Part shown: positions 45,043 to 55,011 of the stretch, in pieces
Position numbering within the stretch: the first letter of the stretch is position 1
Layout of the letters: every line of letters begins with the position of its first letter
Assembly (NCBI RefSeq): GCF_018853465.1
Contig: NZ_JABBOU010000051.1
Location: 15,082 to 79,081 of the forward strand
Direction: 5' to 3'
DNA: 64,000 nt
From: Acidithiobacillus montserratensis
Lineage (GTDB): Bacteria; Pseudomonadota; Gammaproteobacteria; Acidithiobacillales; Acidithiobacillaceae
Notes under the pieces: model-generated
The model's database searches: none
What the model was told of the DNA's origin: nothing
The model's input: the letters and a program-made list of their open reading frames with translations, nothing else
Position numbers and translations under genes: made by a program

Positions 45043-48000
45043 ATGGCTGAGCGGAAAACCAGGTCCCCGATTCTGTGGATAGTTTCAGCAGCACTGTTAT
45101 TATTCATCGCTTTGGCCGCATGGGTTTTTGCGAGCCAGCACAGCAGATCCAGCAGCAAGGCAGATGCCCATAGTACACCGGAAGCCACCACCCCTGCTGT
45201 GGAATTATCTCGGTCTACCGCCCCCCAAAAGAATACTCCTGCCAGCGCCAAGCGCTCTGCTATCAGCACCCATGATAGCAGCACCAGCGTCCCGATTGTC
45301 CATTTATCGCGTGCCCTGCCCGGCCTGGATAATGATGCGGAAAATTACGCCAGCACCCTGGAGTCTTCCGACAAGGGACAGGAATTTCGCCAGCAGTGTC
45401 AGGAGAAAGAAAAAGAAATCCAGAGCGCCCTGCAATCGGGGAATCTGACTCATGCAGGCGTGTTACAGAGCGAATATGCTGCATGGAAACAGCAACAGCG
45501 CGACGCGGCCCTGCGCAAAGCCGAACACGCGGATGCCCAAGATGACTGGTCATCAGCCGTTGCCGACTATCAACATCGTATTGCCCTCGGTGATAATGCC
45601 TCCCCCCAAATCTGGTGGCATTTGGCCAATGCTCTGCACAAACAGGGAGCTGCCACTGCGAAAGAAGCCAAATATGCCGCTTATCTGGCCTATGAGCGCA
45701 ACATTTACAGCCAGAAGCCAGATCTCGACCTCCTGCTGCCGACTTTACAGCTCCTGCAGAAAGCCCTGACTGCGGAGGGCGATCAGCTCGGTGAAATTCA
45801 TCTTCTGGAGGCCATGTACCGCGCTTATCCCCATGATCCCCAGGTCGCCTTTGACCTCAAAAAAGCCGTCCTGACCGATGGTTTCAAAATTCAGAGTATT
45901 ACCCCGGATACCAACCAGTTTCCGACGCGGACCTGCGTTCGCTTTACGGCACCCCTGTCGGAGGCGCCGGATTTTCATGTCAGTAACTGGGTCAGCTTTT
46001 CGCCGGCCCGTGCGCAGCTTGCCGTAGTCCGCGAAAATGGCGGCATTTGCATCAGTGGCCTGCCCGCTGGCAGCAGCACCCAGATGCATATTCGCGCCGG
46101 TCTTCCCGCCATTGCCGGAGCGGTTCTGGTCCACGCCAAAACCATTACCCTGACCCTGCCCAATCGCTCCCCCAGCATTATCACCGATACAGGTAGGTTC
46201 ATTATTCCTGCGTCCCTGCCTCCCGCCGTGGGTTTTTCCAGTGTCAATATTTCCCGGGTCAAGCTGAAAATCAATCGGGTACCGGAACGTGCCCTGTTGG
46301 CTTTTATTACCAACCACCCGTTGCTGAACCAGGACGATAGCGAATCCACCCTGAATAACCAGAACAGCCTGACAGTATGGAAAGGCAGCGCGGATGTACC
46401 CCATTTCAGCCCCAACAAATTGATGCACAGCATTTTGCCCCTGCCCAAAATTCTGCAAAAGCCGGGGCTCTATGCCATTCAAATCAGTCCCGGAGATGGC
46501 ACTCCCAACCCGAACGGGGGCTTGAACAGCGTCCAACTGGTTTTGCGCACCAATCTGGCACCGACCGTCTGGCAGGGGCGCAACGGCTTGACGGTACAAA
46601 TCCGTCATTATACCGATGCCAGCCCCTGGCCGGGGGTCGCGGTCAAGCTCATCGCCCAGGACAACGATATCCTGCAGACGGTCCAGACCAACGCCGACGG
46701 CATTGCCTTTTTCCCCAAGCCCATTCTCCAGGGCAGTGGCGGACAAAGCCCGGCGGCCCTGCATATTTATGGGCCGGGGCAGGAGTTTACCCTGTTCAAC
46801 CTGCAGGACTCGCCCCTGAACTTATCGGGACGCGGTATTTCCGGACGTCCGGCATTGAAACCCGTCAGTCCTTTTCTCTGGCTGGACCGGGGTATTTATC
46901 GTCCCGGCGAGACGGTGCATGTTTCGGCTATTTATCGCAGTGCCACCGGTCAACCACTGAATCTGCCTCTGCACCTCATTGTCCGGCGGCCCGGTGGGCA
47001 GGTATTTCTGGATACGGTGCCACTATTGTCTGATGACGATGCCATGACTGTCCCGGTCAAACTGCCTCTGGCCGCGCAGGATGGAAACTGGAGCGTCAGT
47101 CTCGCTACTGGTCTCCATGAACCCGCCCTGGCCCGGGAAAACTTTACCGTCTCGGCCTTTGTCCCACCCACCCTGGCGGTGGAACTGGGCAACCCCAAAC
47201 CCATCCCGGCCGGGCAAGCCCTGCAGTGGCCCATAGCAGCACGCTACCTTTATGGGGCGCCGGGTGCCCATCTTTCGGGTACGGCAAGGATCAGCCTGAG
47301 CAGCGGCCCGACGCCCTACCCGCAATGGCAGGACTACCATTTCGGCTTGCAGGGCGAAATATTTACGGCTCCGGTGCAGGAACCGGCCTTGCCCGAAACC
47401 GATGCCACCGGCCACACGCAGGTACCCGTCAATTTGCAGAAACTGCCGGACAGTACCCGCTTTCTGGAAGCCCATGTGGCGGTATCCATCAATGAACCCT
47501 CCGGTCGCCCGGTAAGTAGTGAGATTACCCTGCCTATCCTTCCCGATCATCCCCTGATCGGTATTGCCAGCGACTTTAAAAATGACACGGTGGCCGCAGG
47601 AAAAATACCAGAATTCCATATTGTCGCTGTCGCAGCGGATGGCAAGGCCAGCGCCATGCCCGTGCAGATCCAGTTGGTGCGGCAATCCTCCCAATGGAAC
47701 ATTTCCATGCATCACGGGGTGGCGAGTTGGGGGTATAGCTACATCGACCATTCAGTACTGAGCAAAAATGTCACCCTGCCTGCCGGGCAGGCTTATGTGC
47801 TGCAGTTGCCGGTGCTCGATTATGGACGTTATCGCCTGCGCGTGATGGAAGCCCATGGCGGGCTGGCGGCGAGTTCCGTGGTTTTTTATTCCGGCTGGCA
47901 GACCAGCGCCAATCCGGGCGTGCCGCAGCGGGTTTCCGTGCGTAGCAGTGCTGCAGAATATGCGGCGGGTAGTGTAGCGAATGTGCATGTTACCGCGCCC

Positions 48001-50511
48001 TTCGCCGGTCCAGCGGTTCTGGTGCTGGCCAATGACAAAATTCTCTCCCTGAAAAATTTCTATCTGCCTCAAGGCGGGACCACCATGCACATACCGGTTC
48101 AGAAAGATTGGGGCGCGGGGACCTACGCGCTGGTAGATGTATTCCGCCCCGCCAGCGCCACCGAGGCGCCGGAACGGGCTATCGGTCTGACCTGGCTGGG
48201 TCTCCAGCCCGGCGCGCGGGCCATCCCGGTCCACTTTATGGTACAGCCGGCGTATCGCCCGCGCCAAAAGATCGAGATTCCCGTCAAAACCCGTCCGGGC
48301 GCCTATGTCAGCCTCGCCGCCGTAGACCAGGGCATTCTCAATCTCACCCAGTTTCCCAACCCCAATCCGCTCTATCATTTTTTTGGCAAACGCCGCCTGG
48401 ATATCAGTGTTGCTGACAACTACGGCGCCCTGCTGGCCCGCCCCACCGGCTACGAGGCGTTGTTGCAAAACGGTGCCGGCGCCAATTTCGGACCGGCAGT
48501 ACGACCTATTCCCCAGAAAGTGGTGGCCCTGTTTGCGGGCCCTGTACAGGCCAACAGCGCGGGTATCGCGGAACTGCCCATCGATGTCCCGGAATTCAAT
48601 GGCAGCCTGCATCTGATGGCCGTGACCTGGCAGGGCGATGCCGTAGGGGCCGGTGATGCCAACATCATCGTGCGCAACCGGCTCATCGCCAACTTGCTCC
48701 TGCCCCGCTTTTTGTCCCCCGGCGATCAGGCCGAGGCAACGGTCATGCTGCAGAACCTGAACCTGCCTGCGGGCACATATCACAGTATCGTCAAGGCCAG
48801 CGGACCGCTGCGCGTCAGTGCCAACGGCCAGGCCAATACCTTCTTGAAAGCCCAGGCCATGCACCTGTTGCCGGTCACCCTGACCGGAACTGGAGAAGGT
48901 ATGGCGCAGCTTACTCTCACGATTACCGGACCCCATGGATATCAACTGGTCCGCCATTGGGACATGGACCTGCACTCCACCCAGCCGCCGGTTTCCAGAA
49001 GCCATTCTTTCCGTATTGCCGCAGGGAGCCAACGGGTCCTCAGGGCCGATCTGCAGGGTTATATTCCCGGTTCGAGCAAAACCGCCGTAACCCTCGGCAA
49101 CACCCTGCCTTTCAACCCCAAAGCCTATGTGCAGGCGCTGTATCAAGGCTGGCATTGTCATTCACTGCTCACCGCCGCCAGCCAGGGTTTACCCCTCACT
49201 GTCCTTAAGCCCCCTTTGATTACCCGGTTGCAGGCGGACAAACTCCAGGACTATGTGAATCAGGTGCTCAACTATCAGCGTTATGACGGAGCCTTTGGAC
49301 TCTGGTCCAATAACGGTGATGCCCAACCCTGGCTCACGGCATTTGCCACCGAATTTCTCCTGCGCGCCCAGAAAGCCGGGGCGACGGTTCCTCAAGCCAC
49401 CATCGACCAAGCCCTGCACTGGCTCAGTAATGAGGTGGGAGAAGAAGATCACAGTGTGTTTGATCGCATTTATGCGGTGTACGACCTGAGTCTGGCCGGG
49501 AAAGCCCCGGCCGGGGCCATCCGCATGCTGGCCAGACACATGGATCAACTGTCCATGCCCCTGGCCCTGGCGCAGCTCGGTTCGGCGCTGAACACCATCG
49601 GTGAACGCGATCAGGCTCTACAGGCCTTGCACAAGGCCATTAAACCCCAGGGACCGGTGGGTGGGAACTGGTGGTGGGGGCGAGAGGACTGGGATGCCGC
49701 CTTTGGCTCCCCGCTCCGGGATGCCTGGGCCGTACCGACCATCATTGCCCAGACCGGGCTGATGCCCGATATCCTGGCCAAGTTACGGCAGAACCTGCCC
49801 GGCTCAGGACTAGAGCCGGACAGCCTGACTACCCAGGAACTGGCCTGGGCGCTCTACGCCGATGGCGTGCTGGGCAACAACGACCAGCCTGTACACGTAC
49901 AATGGGGCCAGCGCGTCATCCAGCAGACCGGACCGGTCGTGTTGCCCCTGACCCAGGCCGTGAACCTGCGCAATCTCGGCAATAAACCCCTGACGGTAGC
50001 CATCAGCACGACGGGCATTACCAGCGCCCCGCCCCCTGCCAACAGTCAGGGATTGACCGTCAGCCGGTCTTTCTATTCCCTTTCCGGCCAACCCCTGCAG
50101 CCCGACTCCCTGCCACAAAATACGGTTTTCGTCGCCGTTCTGGAAGGCAGCATCAGTGACAATCTGCCTCATCGGGCCCTGCTCAACATGGGTCTGCCGC
50201 CAGGCTGGGAACTGGCCGGCGACATTTCGACGGGAAAGGTACACGGACTGCCCTGGCTGCAAGACCTAGACACTCCAGAGGCGACTGCTGCCAGCGATGA
50301 CCGCTACGAAGCCGCCTTCAAAATGGCGCCCAAAGATAGTCAGGCCTTCGATGGTGATGGAATAAGCACATTCAAAACGGCCATTTTGTTGCGTGCTGTG
50401 ACTCCGGGCCATTATCTGCTACCGGGTGTTACTCTGAGCGATATGTTTCATCCCTCCATCTTCGCACGCAGTGCCGGGCGCAAGGTCAGTGTGACGCCCC
50501 CGGCCTCATGA
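45043..50511 (+). CDS. Bacterial alpha-2-macroglobulin family protein lacking the thioester motif
   Basis: About 1822 residues. An N-terminal membrane anchor (residues ~9-30, ILWIVSAALLLFIALAAWVF) has no lipobox cysteine. A coiled/TPR-like segment (~100-250) is followed by MG-type beta domains: FLWLDRGIYRPGETVHVSAI (the typical A2M start), SLAAVDQGILNLTQF, and LLPRFLSPGDQAEATVMLQN before the complement-like alpha/alpha domain (ALYQGWHCHSLLTAASQG onwards). In most bacterial A2Ms that position reads GC.EQ and forms the protease-trapping thioester; here it is WHCHS, so the bond cannot form. The gene pairs with pbpC 7 bases downstream, the usual arrangement for periplasmic defence and cell-wall repair. 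GC-rich. Confidence 0.9.
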   Translation: MAERKTRSPILWIVSAALLLFIALAAWVFASQHSRSSSKADAHSTPEATTPAVELSRSTAPQKNTPASAKRSAISTHDSSTSVPIVHLSRALPGLDNDAENYASTLESSDKGQEFRQQCQEKEKEIQSALQSGNLTHAGVLQSEYAAWKQQQRDAALRKAEHADAQDDWSSAVADYQHRIALGDNASPQIWWHLANALHKQGAATAKEAKYAAYLAYERNIYSQKPDLDLLLPTLQLLQKALTAEGDQLGEIHLLEAMYRAYPHDPQVAFDLKKAVLTDGFKIQSITPDTNQFPTRTCVRFTAPLSEAPDFHVSNWVSFSPARAQLAVVRENGGICISGLPAGSSTQMHIRAGLPAIAGAVLVHAKTITLTLPNRSPSIITDTGRFIIPASLPPAVGFSSVNISRVKLKINRVPERALLAFITNHPLLNQDDSESTLNNQNSLTVWKGSADVPHFSPNKLMHSILPLPKILQKPGLYAIQISPGDGTPNPNGGLNSVQLVLRTNLAPTVWQGRNGLTVQIRHYTDASPWPGVAVKLIAQDNDILQTVQTNADGIAFFPKPILQGSGGQSPAALHIYGPGQEFTLFNLQDSPLNLSGRGISGRPALKPVSPFLWLDRGIYRPGETVHVSAIYRSATGQPLNLPLHLIVRRPGGQVFLDTVPLLSDDDAMTVPVKLPLAAQDGNWSVSLATGLHEPALARENFTVSAFVPPTLAVELGNPKPIPAGQALQWPIAARYLYGAPGAHLSGTARISLSSGPTPYPQWQDYHFGLQGEIFTAPVQEPALPETDATGHTQVPVNLQKLPDSTRFLEAHVAVSINEPSGRPVSSEITLPILPDHPLIGIASDFKNDTVAAGKIPEFHIVAVAADGKASAMPVQIQLVRQSSQWNISMHHGVASWGYSYIDHSVLSKNVTLPAGQAYVLQLPVLDYGRYRLRVMEAHGGLAASSVVFYSGWQTSANPGVPQRVSVRSSAAEYAAGSVANVHVTAPFAGPAVLVLANDKILSLKNFYLPQGGTTMHIPVQKDWGAGTYALVDVFRPASATEAPERAIGLTWLGLQPGARAIPVHFMVQPAYRPRQKIEIPVKTRPGAYVSLAAVDQGILNLTQFPNPNPLYHFFGKRRLDISVADNYGALLARPTGYEALLQNGAGANFGPAVRPIPQKVVALFAGPVQANSAGIAELPIDVPEFNGSLHLMAVTWQGDAVGAGDANIIVRNRLIANLLLPRFLSPGDQAEATVMLQNLNLPAGTYHSIVKASGPLRVSANGQANTFLKAQAMHLLPVTLTGTGEGMAQLTLTITGPHGYQLVRHWDMDLHSTQPPVSRSHSFRIAAGSQRVLRADLQGYIPGSSKTAVTLGNTLPFNPKAYVQALYQGWHCHSLLTAASQGLPLTVLKPPLITRLQADKLQDYVNQVLNYQRYDGAFGLWSNNGDAQPWLTAFATEFLLRAQKAGATVPQATIDQALHWLSNEVGEEDHSVFDRIYAVYDLSLAGKAPAGAIRMLARHMDQLSMPLALAQLGSALNTIGERDQALQALHKAIKPQGPVGGNWWWGREDWDAAFGSPLRDAWAVPTIIAQTGLMPDILAKLRQNLPGSGLEPDSLTTQELAWALYADGVLGNNDQPVHVQWGQRVIQQTGPVVLPLTQAVNLRNLGNKPLTVAISTTGITSAPPPANSQGLTVSRSFYSLSGQPLQPDSLPQNTVFVAVLEGSISDNLPHRALLNMGLPPGWELAGDISTGKVHGLPWLQDLDTPEATAASDDRYEAAFKMAPKDSQAFDGDGISTFKTAILLRAVTPGHYLLPGVTLSDMFHPSIFARSAGRKVSVTPPAS

Positions 50512-50518
50512 ACGTGGT

Positions 50519-52573
50519 ATGAATGCAGCCAAACCTATGCGGAGCAGGATCATCGCGCAGATCCTGCACTGGAGCCGACTCTGCCTCTGGCCCCGGGGAC
50601 GTTACGCCTGGTGGCGCCGGAGCGGACAGTGGTTACTGCTCAGCATCATTCTGGTGGCAGTCAGCGCCTGGTTCATGCCCCCCGATACCGGGGTACTGAA
50701 ACAGGAAGGGCGCATCATTTACGACCGTCATGGGCATGTGCTGAGCCTGTTTCTCAATCATCAGCAACAGTGGGCCTTTGCTACCTCGCCACAGCAAGTC
50801 AGCCCGGTCATGCGTCAGATGCTGATCGCGATTGAAGACCGGAATTTTGCCTGGGATCCCGGCATTGATCCCTTCGCCATCATCCGCGCCGTGGGACAGA
50901 TGATCGTTGCCGGGCATGTCGTCTCCGGCGCTTCCACCCTCACTATGCAAGTCACCCGTATGCTCCACCCGGCCCCGCGCACCCTGCCCGTAAAAATAGT
51001 AGAAGCCCTGCAGGCTATTTCTTTGTATGAACATTATTCCAAAACGGCGGTATTGGGTATGTGGCTGTCACTGGCACCCGAGGGCGGCAACCTTCAAGGC
51101 ATAGAAGCCGCAGCCCATGCCTGGTTTAACCAATCGCCGCGCACCCTGGGTCCGGCCCAGGCTGCTTTTCTGGTCATGCTGGTGCGCAACCCCAACCAGC
51201 TGAATCCATTGATCCATCCCCGGGCGGCCCTGGCCACCCGCAACCAGATCCTGCGCGAAGCCCGGCGCCAGGGCATTATTTCCCGGGCAGCCCTAGAGCG
51301 TGCCCTGGCCACGCCTCTGCCCCACCGCCTCTATCCCATGCCCCTGCTTTCTCCCCAGGCAGTTTCGACACTACCCAGCGGCACGCACAGCACGCTGGAT
51401 GCGTCCATGGATCGCCCCATAGCCCGCATTGCGCACCATGCTTTGCAGAAAATGGCGCCCTCCGAGAGTATGGCCATCATGGTGGTCAGCCTCAAAACCA
51501 AAGGCATTCGCGCAATATACAGCGGTGATTGGGGAAACCTGCAGCGCGATGGTTTTATGGATATGACCCGGGCCATCCGCTCTCCGGGATCCGCCCTCAA
51601 ACCCTTTTTATATGGACTCGGCTTTGAAGCGGGGCTGATCCGCCCCAGTACCAACGTAGCCGATTTCCCCAGCAATTTTGGCGCCTATGAACCCAATGAC
51701 TACAATGATCAGTATATGGGGGTGGTCACTGCCACTACCGCGCTGCGCCGCTCCCTCAATGTGCCTGCCGTAGATTTGATGGCTGCCTACGGACCCTTGC
51801 GTTTTGCCGCGCATTTACGTGCTGCAGGCGCCCCCTTGCTGTTGCCCTATGGAGCCAACCCGGCGCTGCCGCTGGCTCTGGGTGGAGCAGGGATATCCAT
51901 GCGCCGTTTATTGGCTCTTTATGCGGGGCTAGCCGATGGTGGTGTCGTTGAGCGTCTGCATTTGATAGCAGGCCAGCATCGCCCGGCGCGCCGCCTGCTT
52001 TCTCCCTATGCGGCCGAAGAAGTCACCGCCATTCTCCATCGTCCTTTTCCCTTTGGCGGCCCCGGCGGCATCGCCTGGAAAACCGGCACCAGCGCTGGCA
52101 ATCGCGACGACTGGGCCATCGGCTACAATCATCGCTACGCCGCAGCCGTGTGGATTGGGCAACCCAACGGCGCCGCCCTTCCGGGTGATACCGCCCTCGC
52201 TGCCATCCCCATCCTGGCCCAGGTTTTCAGCATTCTGCCCGGGCAGCCCATTACCATCCACCCCGAAACCCATCCCCTGACATTGCAACGCCAGCCCATG
52301 GGTACCGTGCTGGAAATCGCCTCGCCCCCACCCGGTGGCACCCTCACCATAGGCGAGCCCGTCAGTATCCGCATCATTGGCGGAAACCGGCCATTTCATT
52401 TCCTGCTGGATGGCCGCCCCTTACCTTCCAATCCGGCATTGCGCAGTATCGACTGGACCCCCAGCGTAGCAGGCTTCTATCACCTCAGTGTGCTCGATGC
52501 CGATGGTCAACTGGTCAAACGCGTCTTGCACGCCGTGGCGCCCATCCATGCCGCGAATCTGGAATGGAACTAA
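50519..52573 (+). CDS. pbpC: Penicillin-binding protein 1C
   Basis: 684 residues. One N-terminal transmembrane helix (GQWLLLSIILVAVSAWFM) precedes a GT51 glycosyltransferase domain (IAIEDRNFAWDPGIDP, GASTLTMQVTRML). The transpeptidase domain has SxxK in SPGSALKPFLYGL, SxN in RRSLNVPAV and KTG in WKTGTSAGNRDDW. A C-terminal BiPBP_C-like domain (PPGGTLTIGEPVSIRIIGGN) ends the protein. It builds or repairs peptidoglycan in the periplasm and is co-transcribed with the macroglobulin gene. All catalytic motifs appear intact. Confidence 0.94.
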   Translation: MNAAKPMRSRIIAQILHWSRLCLWPRGRYAWWRRSGQWLLLSIILVAVSAWFMPPDTGVLKQEGRIIYDRHGHVLSLFLNHQQQWAFATSPQQVSPVMRQMLIAIEDRNFAWDPGIDPFAIIRAVGQMIVAGHVVSGASTLTMQVTRMLHPAPRTLPVKIVEALQAISLYEHYSKTAVLGMWLSLAPEGGNLQGIEAAAHAWFNQSPRTLGPAQAAFLVMLVRNPNQLNPLIHPRAALATRNQILREARRQGIISRAALERALATPLPHRLYPMPLLSPQAVSTLPSGTHSTLDASMDRPIARIAHHALQKMAPSESMAIMVVSLKTKGIRAIYSGDWGNLQRDGFMDMTRAIRSPGSALKPFLYGLGFEAGLIRPSTNVADFPSNFGAYEPNDYNDQYMGVVTATTALRRSLNVPAVDLMAAYGPLRFAAHLRAAGAPLLLPYGANPALPLALGGAGISMRRLLALYAGLADGGVVERLHLIAGQHRPARRLLSPYAAEEVTAILHRPFPFGGPGGIAWKTGTSAGNRDDWAIGYNHRYAAAVWIGQPNGAALPGDTALAAIPILAQVFSILPGQPITIHPETHPLTLQRQPMGTVLEIASPPPGGTLTIGEPVSIRIIGGNRPFHFLLDGRPLPSNPALRSIDWTPSVAGFYHLSVLDADGQLVKRVLHAVAPIHAANLEWN

Positions 52574-52622
52574 ATAGCCTAGTTGCGCTCGATCTCACCT
52601 TATTCGGTGGGCCACGACCTAT

Positions 52623-53129
52623 TTAATGTGGTGATCCGGCGAACCGCCTTGCATCCTTGAGCAAGAGGATCAGTTGCCGTTCGTTCTCCGGGGTAGGTTC
52701 AAAGCCGAAGCGCCGGTAAAACGCATCCGCATCAGCATCGAGGGGATGAGTCAGCAACGCACGGATGCCTGCATGATCAGCAACGGCGATGGCGCGGTGG
52801 ATGGCATCCTGTAGATGACTGAAACCCAGGCCACGCTTTTGGTAGTCGAGGTCAACGGCCAGCCTCGCCAGGATGATCAGCGGGATTGGATACCGGCCCA
52901 TCCCCCGACGAACCCGCTCCGGGGCATCGAGTGTGTCGATCTGACCAACGGTCAAGCTGTAATACCCGGCGACGCGATCCCCGTCGCACACGACGAAGGT
53001 TCTCGCAGATCCGCTGCCTTGGGCCAAGCGCGCATGGCGCAGCAACCATTCGGTGAGTGCCGGTTTGCCGCAGTCGAATTTTTCCAGCCGATGCCTCGCA
53101 TCAAGCGATTGCGGTGCCGACAGACTCAC
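52623..53129 (-). CDS. GNAT-type toxin of a TacAT/AtaRT-like toxin-antitoxin pair
   Basis: 168 residues. The opening (SLSAPQSLDARHRLEKFDCG, then LTEWLLRHARLAQGSGSART) and the core GYYSLTVGQIDTLDAP, ILARLAVDLDYQKRGLGFSH and LDADADAFYRRFGFEPTP match GNAT toxins that acetylate charged aminoacyl-tRNA. RGLGFSHLQDA is the acetyl-CoA loop, where the usual QGxGxG appears as KRGLGF. It follows the antitoxin gene with a 4-base overlap (ATGA). The start is fixed by this overlap. Confidence 0.88.
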   Translation of the reverse strand: MSLSAPQSLDARHRLEKFDCGKPALTEWLLRHARLAQGSGSARTFVVCDGDRVAGYYSLTVGQIDTLDAPERVRRGMGRYPIPLIILARLAVDLDYQKRGLGFSHLQDAIHRAIAVADHAGIRALLTHPLDADADAFYRRFGFEPTPENERQLILLLKDARRFAGSPH

Positions 53130-53413
53130 TTCCTGGTCCAGACCGGACGCCGGGAGAACAGGTCTGCCAGTCCGGGATTGTCGGACTCTGGCCGATCCAG
53201 CATATCCAGCAACGCTTGATACTGGCTGCCGGAGACCATGAACAGCCGCTGATCGAGCAGGGTTTGCTCAGCCGCTTGGTATGCAGCATCGAGAATGAAA
53301 TCAGTCAACGATTTGTGTGCGACCTCGGCGGCGCGACGCAGAATGGTTTCCTGCTCAGGAGTCGCGCGCAATCCGAGGCGTGCAGATCGGGTAGTAGTAC
53401 TGATGGCGGGCAT
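53126..53413 (-). CDS. DUF1778 (TacA/AtaR-like) antitoxin
   Basis: 95 residues. The ribbon-helix-helix N-terminus (RSARLGLRATPEQETILRRA, then AEVAHKSLTDFILDAAYQAA) binds the operator, and the C-terminal tail (LADLFSRRPVWTRK) should wrap the toxin. The ATG at 53413 has GGAGG 5 bases upstream. It is translated first and coupled to the GNAT toxin. Autoregulation is expected from the family. Confidence 0.88.
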   Translation of the reverse strand: MPAISTTTRSARLGLRATPEQETILRRAAEVAHKSLTDFILDAAYQAAEQTLLDQRLFMVSGSQYQALLDMLDRPESDNPGLADLFSRRPVWTRK

Positions 53414-53520
53414 GGCATACCTCCTAATGCTGTACATTCGACTCAATGTTAGTACAAATGACGTCGTAAATCCAATTCCCGAAGTCGAAGGGACGGCGTG
53501 GATGTGGGAGCAGACCAGAC

Positions 53521-53721
53521 GCACTCAAACTCAAAGATCTGCAACCAAAGACCATTGAGGCATACGCCTCCGCCCTCCGCCACATCGGCGACTACTTTGA
53601 TCATCAGATTGACGCGTTGACCGCAGCGCAACTCACCGACTATTTCACCGACCTGCCTTATCAGGAAAACGGGAAAAGCGCGGAGGAGACCGCACTCATG
53701 TGGACGAGGCTGACCGCCTAG
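53521..53721 (+). pseudogene. N-terminal fragment of a tyrosine recombinase (IS91-associated/phage integrase type)
   Basis: Translation of this frame gives a ~40-residue SAM-like core-binding region (LKLKDLQPKTIEAYASALRH, DYFDHQIDALTAAQLTDYFT) seen in integrases that accompany IS91-like elements. It then diverges and stops at a TAG. No start codon with RBS is evident and the catalytic domain is missing. It is a relic lying between the two toxin-antitoxin pairs. Confidence 0.7.
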
Positions 53722-53794
53722 AGGAAAACAGCAGCTTTTTTTTCGAACATGGTCTAAAATCCTTGAGAGTTGGTCAGATACAAGGTCCAGAACG

Positions 53795-54085
53795 ATGGAA
53801 ATGGTGAATATTCATACAGCGAAAGCCCAGCTATCCGAGTACCTCAACAAGGTAGAGCGAGGCGAGACGGTGATCATCGCCCGTCGTAACAAACCGATTG
53901 CTGAGTTGCGGCCGATTTCGGCATCCATCCCAACCAAGAAAAGTCGGCCCATGGGCTTGGCAAAAGGTAAAATACATTGGGTCGAGGATGCCTTTGCCCC
54001 CCTGTCTGATGCGGATTTGACCGATTGGTACGACATCCATCCGGATGATCCGCTGCACCTCGGGGCAACACCAGGCAAAATCTGA
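53795..54085 (+). CDS. Phd/YefM-type antitoxin
   Basis: 96 residues. The Phd fold is visible in MEMVNIHTAKAQLSEYLNKV and GETVIIARRNKPIAELRP. The C-terminal tail (VEDAFAPLSDADLTDWYDIH) would block the toxin. It overlaps the PIN toxin by one base (TGATG). Phd dimers normally repress their own promoter. Confidence 0.9.
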   Translation: MEMVNIHTAKAQLSEYLNKVERGETVIIARRNKPIAELRPISASIPTKKSRPMGLAKGKIHWVEDAFAPLSDADLTDWYDIHPDDPLHLGATPGKI

Positions 54086-54477
54086 TGCTGCTGCTGGATA
54101 CCTGCACCCTAATCTGGTGGTTGGCACAGGAAGAAAAGATTCCCTCTACCGCGCGCAGCCATATCGCCGAGGACATGGAGGTTTGTGTCAGCGTGGTCAC
54201 AATTTGGGAAATTCTGGTCAAGCACACGAGCGGCAAGTTGGTCATCGAGAGCGGAGCCGATTCAGTTTTTGACTATCTGCTCTCCCAGATCGACGCATCG
54301 GACTTTCGGCGCATAGCGCTGTCCGATACCGACCTTCGTCACCTTCCGCAACTACCGCCGATTCATCGGGATCCTTTCGATCGCATGCTGATTTGCCAGG
54401 CCATCGAACGCGGACTTACATTGGTCACCCCTGATCCGGCCATCGGGCAGTATCCCATTAGAACGCTTTGGCTGTGA
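54085..54477 (+). CDS. PIN-domain toxin (VapC-like ribonuclease)
   Basis: 130 residues. Acidic metal-binding residues of the PIN fold are present: LLLDTCTLIWWL (Asp), VVTIWEILVKHTSGK (Glu), HRDPFDRMLICQAIERG (Asp) and LVTPDPAIGQYP (Asp). Such toxins cut tRNA or rRNA. Start is fixed by overlap with the antitoxin. The 3' end abuts the second integrase relic. Confidence 0.9.
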   Translation: MLLLDTCTLIWWLAQEEKIPSTARSHIAEDMEVCVSVVTIWEILVKHTSGKLVIESGADSVFDYLLSQIDASDFRRIALSDTDLRHLPQLPPIHRDPFDRMLICQAIERGLTLVTPDPAIGQYPIRTLWL

Positions 54478-54526
54478 TGCGTTCTTCGGACGAAAGTGGT
54501 GGGGCAGCCTGAAGCAGTCAAACTGC

Positions 54527-54763
54527 CTGCGTGACAAATGCTCCATCCTTCAAAGCCACACTTTTCACGAGATTCGTGCACTGGGGGCCGAGCTGTACCG
54601 TCAGGCGGGATGGACTGATGAATCCATTCGTAAGCTCGTGGGGCATTCTACCGGAAAGATGACCAGGCACTATCTGGACAAACACCAAGAACCGTGGATT
54701 GTGCCCGATAATGTTGGGCTATCACTGATGGCTTGCCAAAAGTTTACCAAAAAACTTTTTTGA
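54527..54763 (+). pseudogene. C-terminal fragment of a phage-type tyrosine recombinase
   Basis: The frame translates to the catalytic end of a lambda-like integrase: SHTFHEIRALGAELYRQAGW (H-x-x-R box), ESIRKLVGHSTGKMTRHYLD (GH box and nucleophile Tyr), followed by a C-terminal tail to TGA at 54761-54763. About 78 residues are left; the N-terminal domains are missing and the upstream part is replaced by the vapC-like gene. It ends 43 bp before a tRNA 3' fragment, the classic order integrase-attachment site. Confidence 0.8.
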
Positions 54764-54805
54764 TGCCTGCATGAAATATGCAACACAATGAGAAATCGAG
54801 AAAAA

Positions 54806-54838
<33 letters not shown>

Positions 54839-55011
54839 ACCTGAACCCCATTCTAGCCCTACAATCTCGCTTACGCCATGTATTTATAGCATATTCCTGC
54901 GCCGATACTTTCTACAAAATGGCAGACCAAGGCAAAATATTTCCATTGTAAAACAAAGGCGAGTTTTCAGTTGTAGAAGGCTTTAGCTATTTCTGATTAT
55001 ACCTGTAGAGC

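Noticed and set aside
52574-52622. Hairpin between pbpC and the GNAT toxin gene as a terminator
   Set aside because: The stem (CTCACC/GGTGGG) has a wobble pair and no T run.
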